A DNA stretch of 64,000 nucleotides from Bacillus ndiopicus. GTDB taxonomy: Bacteria; Bacillota; Bacilli; Bacillales_A; Planococcaceae. The notes under the pieces are model-generated. The model had not been told where the DNA came from, did no database searches, and was given only the letters and a program-made list of their open reading frames with translations. Shown here one piece after another: positions 18,501 to 26,543 of the stretch (its first letter is position 1; each line of letters starts with the position of its first letter). The position numbers and the translations under genes are program-made. The DNA lies in the NCBI RefSeq assembly GCF_000612805.1, contig NZ_HG964410.1, positions 62,001 through 126,000 of the forward strand, written 5' to 3'.

Positions 18501-19863
18501 AACGCCAACTCCAGAACAACCACAAGAAAATAAAACAATTATCCGTGTTGATTTAGAAGTTGATGGGGACAACCCACTTGAAAAAACAACAGTGGAAATT
18601 GAGCGTACGACGCATGCGGATGGTCAAGTAACAGACTTGGTGAACTTAACACCAGCGCAAGCATTAGAAGCTGTAGAAAAAGCGAAGAAAATTGGCAATA
18701 CAATTGCACGTATTGTTATTCCAGATGTAAAAGATGAAGTAGACAAGGTAACTGTAGAAGTACCAAAAGAATCACTGAAAATCTTACGCGACAATGGCTT
18801 AACTTTAGAAATTGCAACAGATAATGCACATATCGCGATTCCAAACAGCTCAATGGAAGGTGTAGAGGATAACTTCTACTTCCGTCTAGTACCTGTGAAA
18901 AAGGAAAGCGAGCGTCAAGCAATTGAAGAACGTGCACGTGCAGAGCGTGTTGTACGTGAAACATTACAAAGCAACAATGTCCATGTGGTAGCACGTCCAA
19001 TGACGATTGAAACAAACTTACCATCTCGTCCAGTAGTGATTACATTACCATTACGTGGGGTAACACTACCAACTGAAGCAGCAGAGCGCCAAGCATTTTT
19101 AGAGAGCTTAGCCGTGTTCATTGAGCATTCAGATGGTGAGAAAAAAGTGGTTCAACCTGAAGTAGTGACAATGCAAGATGGCAAGCCAGGATTGCGTTTC
19201 ACAGTAGAAAAATTCAGTACATTTACAATTATTCAAGTGACGAAAGAAGTACAGACACACACAGCTTATATTCGTGGCTTTGAGGATGGCACATTCCGTC
19301 CAGAGGAAAATATTACACGTGCACAAGCAGCACGTATGATTGCACGTATTTTAGGCTATGAAGAAGGTACAACAGTAGACACAGCACCATTCAAGGATAT
19401 TCCGAGCACGCATTTTGCGGCAGGTGAAATTGCCTACGTGAAAGAGATGGGCATTATGGATGGCGATGAAAAAGGCAACTTTAATGCCTCAAACAATATT
19501 ACACGCGCACAAATGGCGAAAGTAGTAGCAAACTTTAAAAAGTTAACAGTGGAAGAAAATATCACATTAACATTTAATGATACAAAAGGTCACTGGGCAC
19601 AGTGGATTATCGAGGCAAACCGCGATGCAGGTATTATTAGTGGGTATCCAGATGGACGCTTTGCGCCAAATGAAGCCATTACACGTGTACAAGCAGTTCG
19701 CATGATAAACCGTATGTTAGAGCGCGGACCATTAAATGAACTACCAACTGCAAGCTTTACAGACGTTTCCAAGACACACCGTGCATTTGGTGATATCGAA
19801 GAAGCAGCTCGCACACATTCATACACAGTGGATGCCAATGGCGTAGAGCAGTTTGTGAAATAA
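15502..19863 (+). CDS. Large SLH-domain cell-surface protein with lectin-like, SwmB/Ig-like and FIVAR modules
   Basis: 1453 residues. A signal peptide (residues 1 to about 38, ending QQAKAASA) is followed by a lectin/LamG-like region (about 40-280, with IAEMLVFNKTLDDDERSKVNSYLALKYG) and a second beta region to about 455. Then come two SwmB-like beta domains (about 459-550 and 623-712), two FIVAR repeats (about 556-619 and 822-884), an Ig-like domain (about 721-814) and a cadherin-like beta sandwich (about 889-977). A Gly/Thr/Pro linker leads to a mixed region (about 1013-1250) and three SLH motifs from about 1252 (IRGFEDGTFRPEENITRAQAARM, FKDIPSTHFAAGEI, FNDTKGHWAQWIIEANRDAGIISGYPDGRF), with a partial fourth. 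The SLH end would bind pyruvylated wall polymer. It is likely an adhesin or surface-layer-associated protein. GGAGGG precedes the ATG. Confidence 0.9.
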   Translation: MQNKKQQKWWKRSLNAFLATALVASSISFVGPQQAKAASAEYVGPGGVDISDPEFVSYIDIEKSPEVIAGKFVLKDLAGKFNWNNTLGAISEQHVNGGEINFHQATDAKETGMLFSTTSITDIPFGTSQEREVFSVQKSGETGFPWELSKAGKNDVLYSDSKIITNFATNEVKTIESPTEKVTAPNILRVVSTSNMWALSINGHIQAHTPQTHNPNWAKGVAQNGFEYFGYGDYAPFKNGNIAEMLVFNKTLDDDERSKVNSYLALKYGITLKNDAGQPTDYIASDGVTRMWTASKNSGYGHRITGIGLDGAGGINQKQSKSQADSAMVTIALGDTVEALNKDNAETIENDLSFFTFSDNEQAATFARPLTKENEQLQHTERIYKVEKTNWTDADITLQVDKVVGASEWPLYLVISADEQFDKNDSFYPLTDGKVTLNSSDFANGAYFTIAAPVPKLENAALEQAQAGDNQITLTFDRDIELTNGTGFTITVDGNDIANATFTVDPTDAKKVIITLPDGTEVTGKEVKVSYDATQGNLKGQNGVSVSNFDVSIVNKELLQAKVDEAAGLIATEYTPETWANYQNQLIAAKNVLDDLNATQEEVNQALAALTDAQDKLVLVGPKPETAKLEQTTNGNKITVAFDKDITLTDLTGFAIDVDGVEVVPTGFEVVDGKLVLTFPKTPDVTGKSVTVKYDGTGTLEGTNGAKVAEFNKAAENPYSAAFQITQPDAVTTNPHPTFGGKVAVTTTPSTVTIELKNSNNDTILVDGIATVDPLTGEWTFTPPTDLPDGMYTIVATATDGQQVVTKTKTFTISTTPAVNKIPLQNKVDESNNLVPTNYTPESWTLYNEALQKAKEVLANPNATQTEVNNALVELTAAQNKLVPITPVGQGLNSLTPSTGTLSPSFQTGVTDYTMNVGYPTSTINFNAIPMDVGAKVTTTVNGQPGTLGQIPLRVGENIILITVTDANGNVKQYTIKVYRQANTSSPGSGDNGNTDGGTTTPTPEQPQENKTIIRVDLEVDGDNPLEKTTVEIERTTHADGQVTDLVNLTPAQALEAVEKAKKIGNTIARIVIPDVKDEVDKVTVEVPKESLKILRDNGLTLEIATDNAHIAIPNSSMEGVEDNFYFRLVPVKKESERQAIEERARAERVVRETLQSNNVHVVARPMTIETNLPSRPVVITLPLRGVTLPTEAAERQAFLESLAVFIEHSDGEKKVVQPEVVTMQDGKPGLRFTVEKFSTFTIIQVTKEVQTHTAYIRGFEDGTFRPEENITRAQAARMIARILGYEEGTTVDTAPFKDIPSTHFAAGEIAYVKEMGIMDGDEKGNFNASNNITRAQMAKVVANFKKLTVEENITLTFNDTKGHWAQWIIEANRDAGIISGYPDGRFAPNEAITRVQAVRMINRMLERGPLNELPTASFTDVSKTHRAFGDIEEAARTHSYTVDANGVEQFVK

Positions 19864-19879
19864 TAAATAAAAAAGAAGA

Positions 19880-19926
19880 AGCTGTAGGGAACGTAGGCTA
19901 GTGCCTACATTTCTCTACGGCTTTGT
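19880..19926 (+). terminator. Terminator after the SLH protein gene
   Basis: Outer arms AGCTGTAG (19880-19887) and CTACGGCT (19915-19922), inner arms GTAGGC (19893-19898) and GCCTAC (19903-19908), then a short T-run. Confidence 0.8.
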
Positions 19927-19987
19927 ATTTTGATAAGGGCTACCATCCATAGCTTGTACTAAATAGATAGCGAGGATAGAAAAATAA

Positions 19988-20284
19988 ATGACACAAGCTA
20001 TTTTAATAAATGTAACAGAAGAAATTGTCCGAGGGCTTGTTCGTTTTTTGCTGAATGGGGTGGAATATCAAACATTTTGCAATTGCGAACTATGTGAAAT
20101 GAACATTATCGCGACAGCACTAAATAACTTACCTCCGAAATATGTTACATCTGACATAACACGAGCAGAAGCTTTCAAAATATTAAAAACACCTCATAAT
20201 ATCGAAGCTGTCAACAAAGAAATTATCCATGCGATTTATCATTTCCCGACAGAAGACTCCCACCTCAAGGAACGTAAAGGGTGA
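19988..20284 (+). pseudogene. comFB: comFB-like gene, 5' portion, interrupted by the TnpB element
   Basis: The first 84 codons (19988-20239) encode a ComFB-family protein: NVTEEIVRGLVRFLLNGVEYQTFCNCELCEMNIIATALNNLPPKYVTSD, with the family's CxxC-type pair and NNLPPKY block. ComFB is a late-competence protein, and ComFB-domain proteins have been reported as cyclic-dinucleotide receptors. After TTTAT at 20235-20239 the sequence is the left end of the IS. The present frame runs 14 more codons into IS DNA (HFPTEDSHLKERKG) and stops at 20284. The native 3' end is found intact at 21716-21748. The truncated 98-residue product may still fold; whether it functions is unknown. Confidence 0.8.
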
Positions 20285-20459
20285 TAAAGCCCAGTAAGTA
20301 AGTGGGAGATGAATGTCGGTAGGCGGGAGCCTAGACCTGCTTTTTAAGAGAACCCTCCAGTTGTTTTCAAGGGTATTCTCTTCTCTAACGGCTTGAATTT
20401 GAAGTTGTTCATCTACTAACACAATGCATTTCTTACTATTCATTTGGACTCCTTACTCC

Positions 20460-20488
20460 TTGTGAGAACGTATGTTTGTGTATATAAT
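20460..20488 (+). promoter_or_regulatory. tnpB promoter with LexA (DinR)-like box in the spacer
   Basis: The -35 TTGTGA (20460-20465) and -10 TATAAT (20483-20488) are 17 bp apart. Between them AGAACGTATGTTTG (20465-20478) matches 12 of 14 positions of the Gram-positive SOS box CGAACRNRYGTTYC. LexA binding there would block RNA polymerase. Regulation is inference. Confidence 0.55.
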
Positions 20489-20510
20489 CATAAATAGGAG
20501 GTGAAAAACG

Positions 20511-21632
20511 ATGCTAGTCAATAAAGCGTATAAGTTTCGTCTCTATCCAAACAAAGAACAAGCCATTCTCATCGCGAAAACAATTGGTTGTTCACGTTTT
20601 GTCTTCAATCATTTTCTAGCTCAATGGCAGGAGACCTACAAAGAAACAGGGATAGGATTGACTTATCACACTTGTTCTTCTCAATTAACCCAACTGAAGA
20701 AAGAGTTCGTTTGGTTAAAAGAAGTGGACAGCATTGCGCTCCAATCTTCCCTTAAAAACCTTGCAGATTCGTATGTACGCTTTTTCAAGAAACAGAATAA
20801 CGCCCCACGTTTCAAGTCTAAAAAGAATAAAGTACAGTCTTATACAACCAAGCACACGAACGGCAATATTGCGATTGCAGGAAACCAAATCAAGTTGCCC
20901 AAACTTGGATTCGTCAAGTTTGCCAAAAGTCGTGAAGTAGAAGGGCGTATTCTTAATGCTACCATCAGACGGAATTCAAGTGGAAAATACTTTGTGTCCA
21001 TTCTTGCTGAAACAGAAGTGCAACCAGTAGAAAAGACAGGTTCTTCTGTTGGTGTTGACGTTGGACTAAAAGACTTTGCCATTTTGAGTACGGGAGAAGT
21101 CTTCTCCAATCCAAAATGGTTCCGTAAAATGGAAGAAAAACTAGCGAATGCACAACGCATCCTTTCTAGACGGGCGAAAGGTTCTTCCAATTGGCACAAG
21201 CAACGTATCAAGGTGGCAAAAATCCACGAACGGATGACCAATGCCAGAACAGACTATTTGCAAAAAATCTCCACCGAAATCATTAAAAACCACGATGTAA
21301 TCGGTATTGAAGATTTGCAAGTATCTAACATGTTAAAAAACCACAAGTTAGCTAAAGCAATCAGCGAGGTATCATGGTCACAATTCAGAACCATGCTTGA
21401 GTACAAAGCCAAATGGTATGGCAAACAAGTAGTGGCTGTCTCCAAAACATTTGCAAGTTCTCAGCTCTGTTCGTGTTGTGGCTATCAAAACAAAGACGTG
21501 AAGAATCTCAACCTTCGTAAATGGGACTGCCCTTCTTGTGGCACACATCACGACAGGGATCTAAACGCAGGACAAAATCTTAAAAATGAAGCGATACGAC
21601 TTCTAACCGTAGGAGCTACGGGGCTAGCCTAA
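20511..21632 (+). CDS. tnpB: TnpB RNA-guided nuclease of IS605-family element
   Basis: 373 residues with the N-terminal [13 protein letters not shown] segment, the central helical/beta recognition region and a split RuvC nuclease. The RuvC acids are D183 ([10 protein letters not shown]), E267 (GIEDL) and D350 ([10 protein letters not shown]), with a zinc ribbon CSCCG...CPSCG between the last two. All catalytic residues are intact, so it is probably an active omega/reRNA-guided DNA endonuclease. TnpB is known to cut donor or empty sites and help retain the element. A strong RBS (AGGAGGTG) precedes ATG 20511. The gene lies inside the element that splits the comFB-like gene. The 3' end of the gene probably overlaps the guide RNA. 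Confidence 0.93.
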   Translation: MLVNKAYKFRLYPNKEQAILIAKTIGCSRFVFNHFLAQWQETYKETGIGLTYHTCSSQLTQLKKEFVWLKEVDSIALQSSLKNLADSYVRFFKKQNNAPRFKSKKNKVQSYTTKHTNGNIAIAGNQIKLPKLGFVKFAKSREVEGRILNATIRRNSSGKYFVSILAETEVQPVEKTGSSVGVDVGLKDFAILSTGEVFSNPKWFRKMEEKLANAQRILSRRAKGSSNWHKQRIKVAKIHERMTNARTDYLQKISTEIIKNHDVIGIEDLQVSNMLKNHKLAKAISEVSWSQFRTMLEYKAKWYGKQVVAVSKTFASSQLCSCCGYQNKDVKNLNLRKWDCPSCGTHHDRDLNAGQNLKNEAIRLLTVGATGLA

Positions 21633-21735
21633 TCAATAACTGGCGGTTACGCTGGTGTTCTTAGGAATCTCCCACTTCAAGCGGCTCGTCAAGGAGTTAA
21701 GTGGGAGTAGTTCAAAAAGTAGGAAAAAGTATAAA
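21600..21735 (+). ncRNA. Putative reRNA/omegaRNA scaffold and guide of TnpB
   Basis: In TnpB systems the guide RNA spans the 3' end of tnpB and the right end of the element, with the guide copied from adjacent host DNA. Here the right end holds the hairpin CTCCCACTT/AAGTGGGAG (21669-21707). The guide would start at 21716 (AAAGTAGGAAAAAGTATA). That is the 3' part of the split comFB gene, so the intact allele, TTTAT followed by this sequence, is the predicted target. The 5' limit is a guess. Confidence 0.55.
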
Positions 21736-21748
21736 TCACAGCAAATGA
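21716..21748 (+). pseudogene. comFB: comFB-like gene, 3' remnant
   Basis: The last ten codons and stop of the split gene: AAA GTA GGA AAA AGT ATA AAT CAC AGC AAA TGA, giving KVGKSINHSK. It joins in frame to codon 84 at 20237-20239 when the element is removed. Confidence 0.7.
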
Positions 21749-21842
21749 TAAAGTAACAAAAAATCGCGTTTATTTACTTTTTTTAAATCGAATATATAGG
21801 CTTTTAATAAAAAGAGAGTAGGAAATACTGCAATAAAAGTAC

Positions 21843-21895
21843 AAAAGGCTGTCGGAAAGTATAGGAATTAACCTATTTTCTCCGAAGCCTTTTTG
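21843..21895. terminator. Bidirectional terminator between the element and kinase 1
   Basis: AAAAGGCTGTCGGA pairs imperfectly with TCCGAAGCCTTTTT, with an inner stem TATAGG/CCTATT. It has T-runs on both strands. Confidence 0.75.
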
Positions 21896-21913
21896 TGTAC
21901 TAAGAATGTATTA

Positions 21914-24900
21914 TCAAATACGTTTTTGACTATAAGATTTTGGAACTGTAAATGCAACTGTCGTGCCATGCCCAATTGCACTTTCTACTAATAACTCTGC
22001 GCCAAAAATTTGTTTAAGGCGTTGTTCTGTATTGACTAATCCGACACTTGCCTGTTTACGTGGGCGAGTCATATCAAAACCTACCCCGTTATCAATAATT
22101 AGCACCATATAAGTCTCTTTAGATTCTGCAATGCGAATAGTAATAGTGCCGCCTTTTCTTTGTGGTAAAATGCCATGTCGGATTGCATTTTCCACTAAAG
22201 TTTGGATTGATAGTGGCGGTACGTTTAACATTAGGTTTTCGGGAATATCCCAAATAACTTGAATTCTGTCACCAAAGCGAATTTTTTCGATGTCTAGATA
22301 AGATTGAACAAGCTTTAATTCATAATCAATCGGCACAACGACATCAACATTTTGGAAATCGAAGCTCATTTGTAAATAATTAGTGAAAGCGAGCAGCAAT
22401 TCTTTCATTTTTTCATCATCAATACCATGCAAGGAGATAATGGCATTTAATGTGTTGAATAAAAAGTGTGGCTGAATTTGCGCTTGCAGCCATGCAGCTT
22501 CAAAGCGTAAACGCTCTTCACTGGACTGCTTCACTTGAATAAGTGCATCGACACGTGATTTAAGCTCAACGTATTCAATTGGCTTTTTCACATAGTCATT
22601 TGCACCATTTAAAAAGGCAAGACGAATATCCTCACTTTGCTGACGTGCTGTTAAGAACAAAATAGGAAGCTCTGAGATTGAGTATTGTTCTCGAATCTGC
22701 TTTGCTAGATCGTAGCCTGACATATGTGGCAGCATAATATCTGAAATAATTAAATCAAAATTATTTTCGCGAATTTTCTCAAGTGCTTCTGCACCATTTA
22801 AAGCTGTGTCAATTTTATAAGATTCGCTAGATAACACCTTTAATAACACTTGTAAGCTTAATGTGTCTGCATCAACAATTAAAATATGTGCCAAGCTAGT
22901 TGAGGCTGTATTTTTATTTATTGTCACAGCCAACTCCTGCTCCATATTGGACAAATCATTTTGTAAAAAAATATATTTTGATAATATGCTACTGCTTTCG
23001 GTAGTATCCTCGCTATGTCCCACTGTTAAGCCGTTTGCTATTGGCAATAAAAATGTAAAGGTAGAGCCTTCGCCAATCGCAGAAGCTACGGAAATTGAGC
23101 CATCATGCAATTCAATAATTTCCTTACAAATGCTTAATCCAAGCCCTAAACCTATATGACGAGAAGACTTAATGGTATCATCAGCTTGTTCATAGGGCTC
23201 AAAAATAACAGCTTGCTTGCTCTTTTCAATTCCAATACCTGTATCTTTAATAGAAATATAAAGCTGATTGCCTATTACTTTCGCATGAATTGTAATAGAG
23301 CCTTTATCTGTAAATTTAATTGCATTATGAATTAAATTAATGAAAACTTGAATGAGTCGGTTTTCATCTGCAAGTACAGGTGGTAAATCTGGTGCTAAAT
23401 CAACAATTAGCTCGATTGGCTTACCTTTAATTGTGAGCTGGAACATATCACTAACACTTGCTGCGATATGCTGAACATTAATCGGTTTAATTTGCAATTC
23501 TATTGTTCGTTCCTTTAGATGAATTAAATCTAATAATCCATCTAGCATAAACGACATATGATGACCAATTGTAACTAATAGCCTTAAATCTGGCTGCTCT
23601 TTTTTTGCTAAGAGCGATTGTGCGATGCTTAGCATATGCTGAAGTGGCGTATGCAGCTCATGAGATGTATTGGCAAGAAAATCATCTTTTCTATACATTT
23701 CCTGTTGAAGCTTAGCGAAGAGTTGTTTTGATTGGACAGATACATGAAAATAGCGCATAAACCAAAAAGCAGATAAAGCAGTAATTGCAATAAGCAAATC
23801 AAATGGATAGTGACTATAAGGTGTTGATAAAAAACGATTAGCTATTATAAATACTGAATTATTAATCATTGCTGTAGCTGTTAAAAGCAGCATAATAGCG
23901 CCTTTCTGTCGACGTACTGCCACTTTATAAGTAGTAATAGCTAGAATGATTGGCGAAATAGTAAATAGTGCATAGAATATTATTTGTGTAGAGAAAATAT
24001 AACGAATTGGTGCCGCAGTGATAAATAATAAATAAACAAAGCAAAAGGTTGCCAATATATTAAGTAATTTTGTGTTCACATAGTTTTTTATTAGTTCATT
24101 TAAAAATAAAATAAACCAGAGCATAGTCATGATAAAGGAAAAGAAGAATAGCTTCGTTGATACTATCCAATCAAGTTGAACATACCATAAAAGTAGCTTG
24201 TTGCTTGACACCATAATTGTAATAAATGTTGAAAATACGAGTAGTGCAAAGTACAATAGCGAATTTCCTCTTATACCGACAATAAAAAGTAAAATGGTAT
24301 AAAGTAAATAAAAGAGGAAAACGGCACATACAATAATTTGTGTAATAGCAGAAAACCACTTTAAATTTTCGATAGACTGTAAATCACCAAAAATAAGTGA
24401 TTTCGTTAAACCACCAGGTGTATGTTCATTCCGATGAAAGCCAGAAATGATAATTTCATTGTCCCCAGGTTGTAGCGGAAAGTAGTAAGTAACCGGCCTA
24501 GGGTCTAAGACAGGTGTTCTTAAATTAAGTGGCTCACTACCATATTTACCGATGCGCTTATCGTTTACAGAGAGTGTGTAAGGTGACAGGCTAGCAGGTA
24601 TCGTAAGGCCATAAAGCCTCTCTGAATCAGGTGCATTGATAATTTTTAAATAATATGAACCATGGGCTGTAGTACCCGGTTTACGTTTTATATAAGTATC
24701 CCATGATTCGGGTAAATTTGAGTAGATGAGAGAAGTAGAATTTTTATTTTCCCTTGTGGTAAGTATAGTGTTCGGGAAAAACTCCCACTCACCATCAAGA
24801 AATGTTTTGAAGCTTTTGCTGTTTTCAATTTGCCCAAAATCCATAACACCACGTTGAATCTCGACTTCATTTGAGAATGAAAGAAAGTTGACCCAACTAA

Positions 24901-24985
24901 AGCGCATGAAAAAGAGCAATGAAAAAAACAATAAAATAAGTATAATAATTTTAAATTCATAGTAATAATTGCGTGTTTTTATCAT
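21914..24985 (-). CDS. Hybrid sensor histidine kinase 1: 7TMR-DISM, HisKA-HATPase, REC, LytS-type kinase
   Basis: 1023 residues. One N-terminal helix (about 12-33) is followed by an extracellular 7TMR-DISMED2-like carbohydrate-binding-type domain (YYLKIINAPDSERLYGLTIPASLSPYTL), then about seven membrane helices (about 215-415). Next come HisKA with H442 in NTSHELHTPLQHM, HATPase_c (NLIHNAIKFTD, DTGIGIE, GLGLGLSICKEI), a REC domain (LIISDIMLPHMSGYDLA, with K in VKKPIEY) and a second, LytS-type kinase with H840 in QIQPHFLFNTLN plus HATPase (LVENAIRHGILP). It is divergent from its likely partner regulator at 25331. It is paralogous to kinase 2 over its whole length. The signal is unknown, perhaps a glycan or wall fragment given the DISM domain. 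Confidence 0.92.
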   Translation of the reverse strand: MIKTRNYYYEFKIIILILLFFSLLFFMRFSWVNFLSFSNEVEIQRGVMDFGQIENSKSFKTFLDGEWEFFPNTILTTRENKNSTSLIYSNLPESWDTYIKRKPGTTAHGSYYLKIINAPDSERLYGLTIPASLSPYTLSVNDKRIGKYGSEPLNLRTPVLDPRPVTYYFPLQPGDNEIIISGFHRNEHTPGGLTKSLIFGDLQSIENLKWFSAITQIIVCAVFLFYLLYTILLFIVGIRGNSLLYFALLVFSTFITIMVSSNKLLLWYVQLDWIVSTKLFFFSFIMTMLWFILFLNELIKNYVNTKLLNILATFCFVYLLFITAAPIRYIFSTQIIFYALFTISPIILAITTYKVAVRRQKGAIMLLLTATAMINNSVFIIANRFLSTPYSHYPFDLLIAITALSAFWFMRYFHVSVQSKQLFAKLQQEMYRKDDFLANTSHELHTPLQHMLSIAQSLLAKKEQPDLRLLVTIGHHMSFMLDGLLDLIHLKERTIELQIKPINVQHIAASVSDMFQLTIKGKPIELIVDLAPDLPPVLADENRLIQVFINLIHNAIKFTDKGSITIHAKVIGNQLYISIKDTGIGIEKSKQAVIFEPYEQADDTIKSSRHIGLGLGLSICKEIIELHDGSISVASAIGEGSTFTFLLPIANGLTVGHSEDTTESSSILSKYIFLQNDLSNMEQELAVTINKNTASTSLAHILIVDADTLSLQVLLKVLSSESYKIDTALNGAEALEKIRENNFDLIISDIMLPHMSGYDLAKQIREQYSISELPILFLTARQQSEDIRLAFLNGANDYVKKPIEYVELKSRVDALIQVKQSSEERLRFEAAWLQAQIQPHFLFNTLNAIISLHGIDDEKMKELLLAFTNYLQMSFDFQNVDVVVPIDYELKLVQSYLDIEKIRFGDRIQVIWDIPENLMLNVPPLSIQTLVENAIRHGILPQRKGGTITIRIAESKETYMVLIIDNGVGFDMTRPRKQASVGLVNTEQRLKQIFGAELLVESAIGHGTTVAFTVPKSYSQKRI

Positions 24986-25041
24986 AATAAATAAAACTCC
25001 ACTCTTCTTTAATTGCCAGTTAAATGTTTATTAATTAAGTA

Positions 25042-25060
25042 CGATATATAAATATGTTAC
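25042..25060 (-). promoter_or_regulatory. Conserved element upstream of kinase 1
   Basis: CGATATATAAATATGTTAC differs at one base from the sequence at 29664-29682 upstream of kinase 2. Both lie about 55-85 bp from their kinase starts. It is a promoter or operator candidate retained since the duplication. The 345-bp divergent gap here also holds the hairpin listed next; nothing else was recognised. Confidence 0.45.
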
Positions 25061-25255
25061 ACTAAATAGAGAACATAACCAATAGCTGATATTTTGATAA
25101 CTTAGTAGGAATATAAAGTGTAATTAATATGTCTGTTGATTATACAAATATGGGGTATATTTACGTGCCTTTTTTAGCTGTATCCTTTATTTTGAAGGAA
25201 CTTTATTAGCTAGTTTTATCTTTTGCTAATTATGACTGGTATATAGGCAACTTGG

Positions 25256-25281
25256 CGCCCACTTCAACACTTAAGTGGGCG
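25256..25281 (+). promoter_or_regulatory. Leader hairpin before response regulator 1
   Basis: CGCCCACTT (25256-25264) and AAGTGGGCG (25273-25281) form a perfect 9-bp stem about 50 bp before the start codon. No T-run follows, so it is not a classical terminator. It resembles the right-end hairpin of the TnpB element (CCCACTTCAA...TTAAGTGGG). Confidence 0.4.
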
Positions 25282-25330
25282 TCTTGTAACTGTTAGTATG
25301 TGATGAAAATTTGAGAGAGGAGGACACTTT

Positions 25331-26497
25331 TTGAGAGTAGTGCTTATCGACGACGAGTTGTTACCGATGACTCGTTTGAAAAATTTATTATTAGAAAATG
25401 AATTACATAAAATTGAAATTGTAGGGGAATTTGATGATCCGATAGAGGCATATGAAAATATAAAAAGCTTAAAGCCTGATGTTATATTTTCAGATATTGA
25501 AATGCCAGATTTAAATGGTTTGGAGCTCGCTGAAAAAATTCAAGAAATTCAGCCATCAGTGGAAATCGTATTTATTACAGGATTCGATCGCTATGCAATA
25601 GATGCATTTAATATCCATGCCATTGATTATATGTTAAAGCCTATACAAAAAGAGCGATTACATAAAACATTGGCAAGACTTCAGCTATTGCTTAGTGATA
25701 AGCCAATTCAAAAGAGCAATAGTACTTGCCTCCAACTTTTGGGGGGGCTTAAGGTTGTATCAGCAGATGGTCAAGTGCATTCTATGAAATGGCGTACAAC
25801 AAAAGCAAAGGAGATTTTTTCATATATACTGTCTCGTCATGAAAAAACCATATCAAAAGATGCACTGCTCGAATTGTTTTGGTCAGGGGTAGATATGGAG
25901 AGGTCCGTAAAGCAATTATATACAACTATTTATACAATTAGAAAAACATTAAAGCAATATGATTTACATGATGTGCAAATTTCTAGCCTTCAGCTTGATT
26001 CAGGTTATCGATTGCAGCTAGGTAACGTGCTTGTTGATGTAGATGAATGGACAAAGCAACTTAAAGATTTACCAGATTTGACAAAGGATACATATAAAAA
26101 GCATGAGCAAGTATTTCAGGCGTATCAAAATCATTTTTTAAAGGATTGTGACTATATTTGGGCTGAAAGTGAACGTGAGCGTTTGAAACGAATGTGGCGT
26201 CAGCATGCTTTACAGCTTAGTAAATTTTATATAAAGGAACAAATGTATGAGCAAGCAATTGAAGTTGAAAAAAAGCTACAATTACTTGATGCAGATGAGG
26301 AATTACAATATTTTACGTTAATGAAACTATACGATATATTAAATGATGCTCAAGCAGTTGAAGAGCAATATGCATTATTAAAGCAAACATTGGAAGAACA
26401 ATTAGCGTTAGAGCCAAGCGAGGAAGTAAAAAGCTGGTTCCAGCATTGGCAAAATAATCGAAAACAAGAAATAGAAAAATTAAATGCAGGGCTGTAG
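25331..26497 (+). CDS. Response regulator 1: REC, winged helix, BTAD (SARP-like)
   Basis: 388 residues. The receiver domain is at residues 1-120: acidic pair in VVLIDDELLP, phosphoacceptor D in VIFSDIEMPDLNG, T in FITGFDRYAIDAF, K in DYMLKPIQ. The winged-helix OmpR/SARP-type segment is about 145-235 (MKWRTTKAKEIFSYIL...SVKQLYTTIYTIRKTL). The C-terminal bacterial transcriptional activation (BTAD) TPR-like domain is about 240-380. The start is TTG, 7 nt after GGAGG (25319-25323). It is the probable partner of the divergent kinase 1. Its stop codon lies inside the downstream terminator stem. Targets are unknown. Confidence 0.9.
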   Translation: MRVVLIDDELLPMTRLKNLLLENELHKIEIVGEFDDPIEAYENIKSLKPDVIFSDIEMPDLNGLELAEKIQEIQPSVEIVFITGFDRYAIDAFNIHAIDYMLKPIQKERLHKTLARLQLLLSDKPIQKSNSTCLQLLGGLKVVSADGQVHSMKWRTTKAKEIFSYILSRHEKTISKDALLELFWSGVDMERSVKQLYTTIYTIRKTLKQYDLHDVQISSLQLDSGYRLQLGNVLVDVDEWTKQLKDLPDLTKDTYKKHEQVFQAYQNHFLKDCDYIWAESERERLKRMWRQHALQLSKFYIKEQMYEQAIEVEKKLQLLDADEELQYFTLMKLYDILNDAQAVEEQYALLKQTLEEQLALEPSEEVKSWFQHWQNNRKQEIEKLNAGL

Positions 26498-26525
26498 GGA
26501 GGAGTCACATCTTTTCCTACAGCCC
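26489..26525. terminator. Bidirectional terminator between regulator 1 and kinase 2
   Basis: GGGCTGTAGG (26489-26498) pairs with CCTACAGCCC (26516-26525). It includes the regulator stop codon. Confidence 0.8.
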
Positions 26526-26543
26526 TATGTGCTATTTTAGCCC

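Larger units (their letters stand above)
20240..21715 (+). mobile_element. IS605-superfamily, TnpB-only (IS1341-type) element, 1476 bp
   Basis: Boundaries come from reconstruction: deleting 20240-21715 joins ATT TAT to AAA GTA in frame and restores a normal-length ComFB of 94 residues. The left flank is TTTAT (20235-20239) and the right end finishes TTCAA (21711-21715). The left end has a nested stem CCGACA/TGTCGG around CTCCCAC (20257-20263)/GTGGGAG (20302-20308). The right end has CTCCCACTT (21669-21677)/AAGTGGGAG (21699-21707). There is no target duplication and no terminal inverted repeat, as expected for this family. No tnpA is present, so mobility would need a transposase in trans. Confidence 0.85.

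Noticed and set aside
20183-20443. Minus-strand frame of 86 codons across the left end of the TnpB element
   Set aside because: Spans the comFB/IS junction, so it is a chance product of the insertion.
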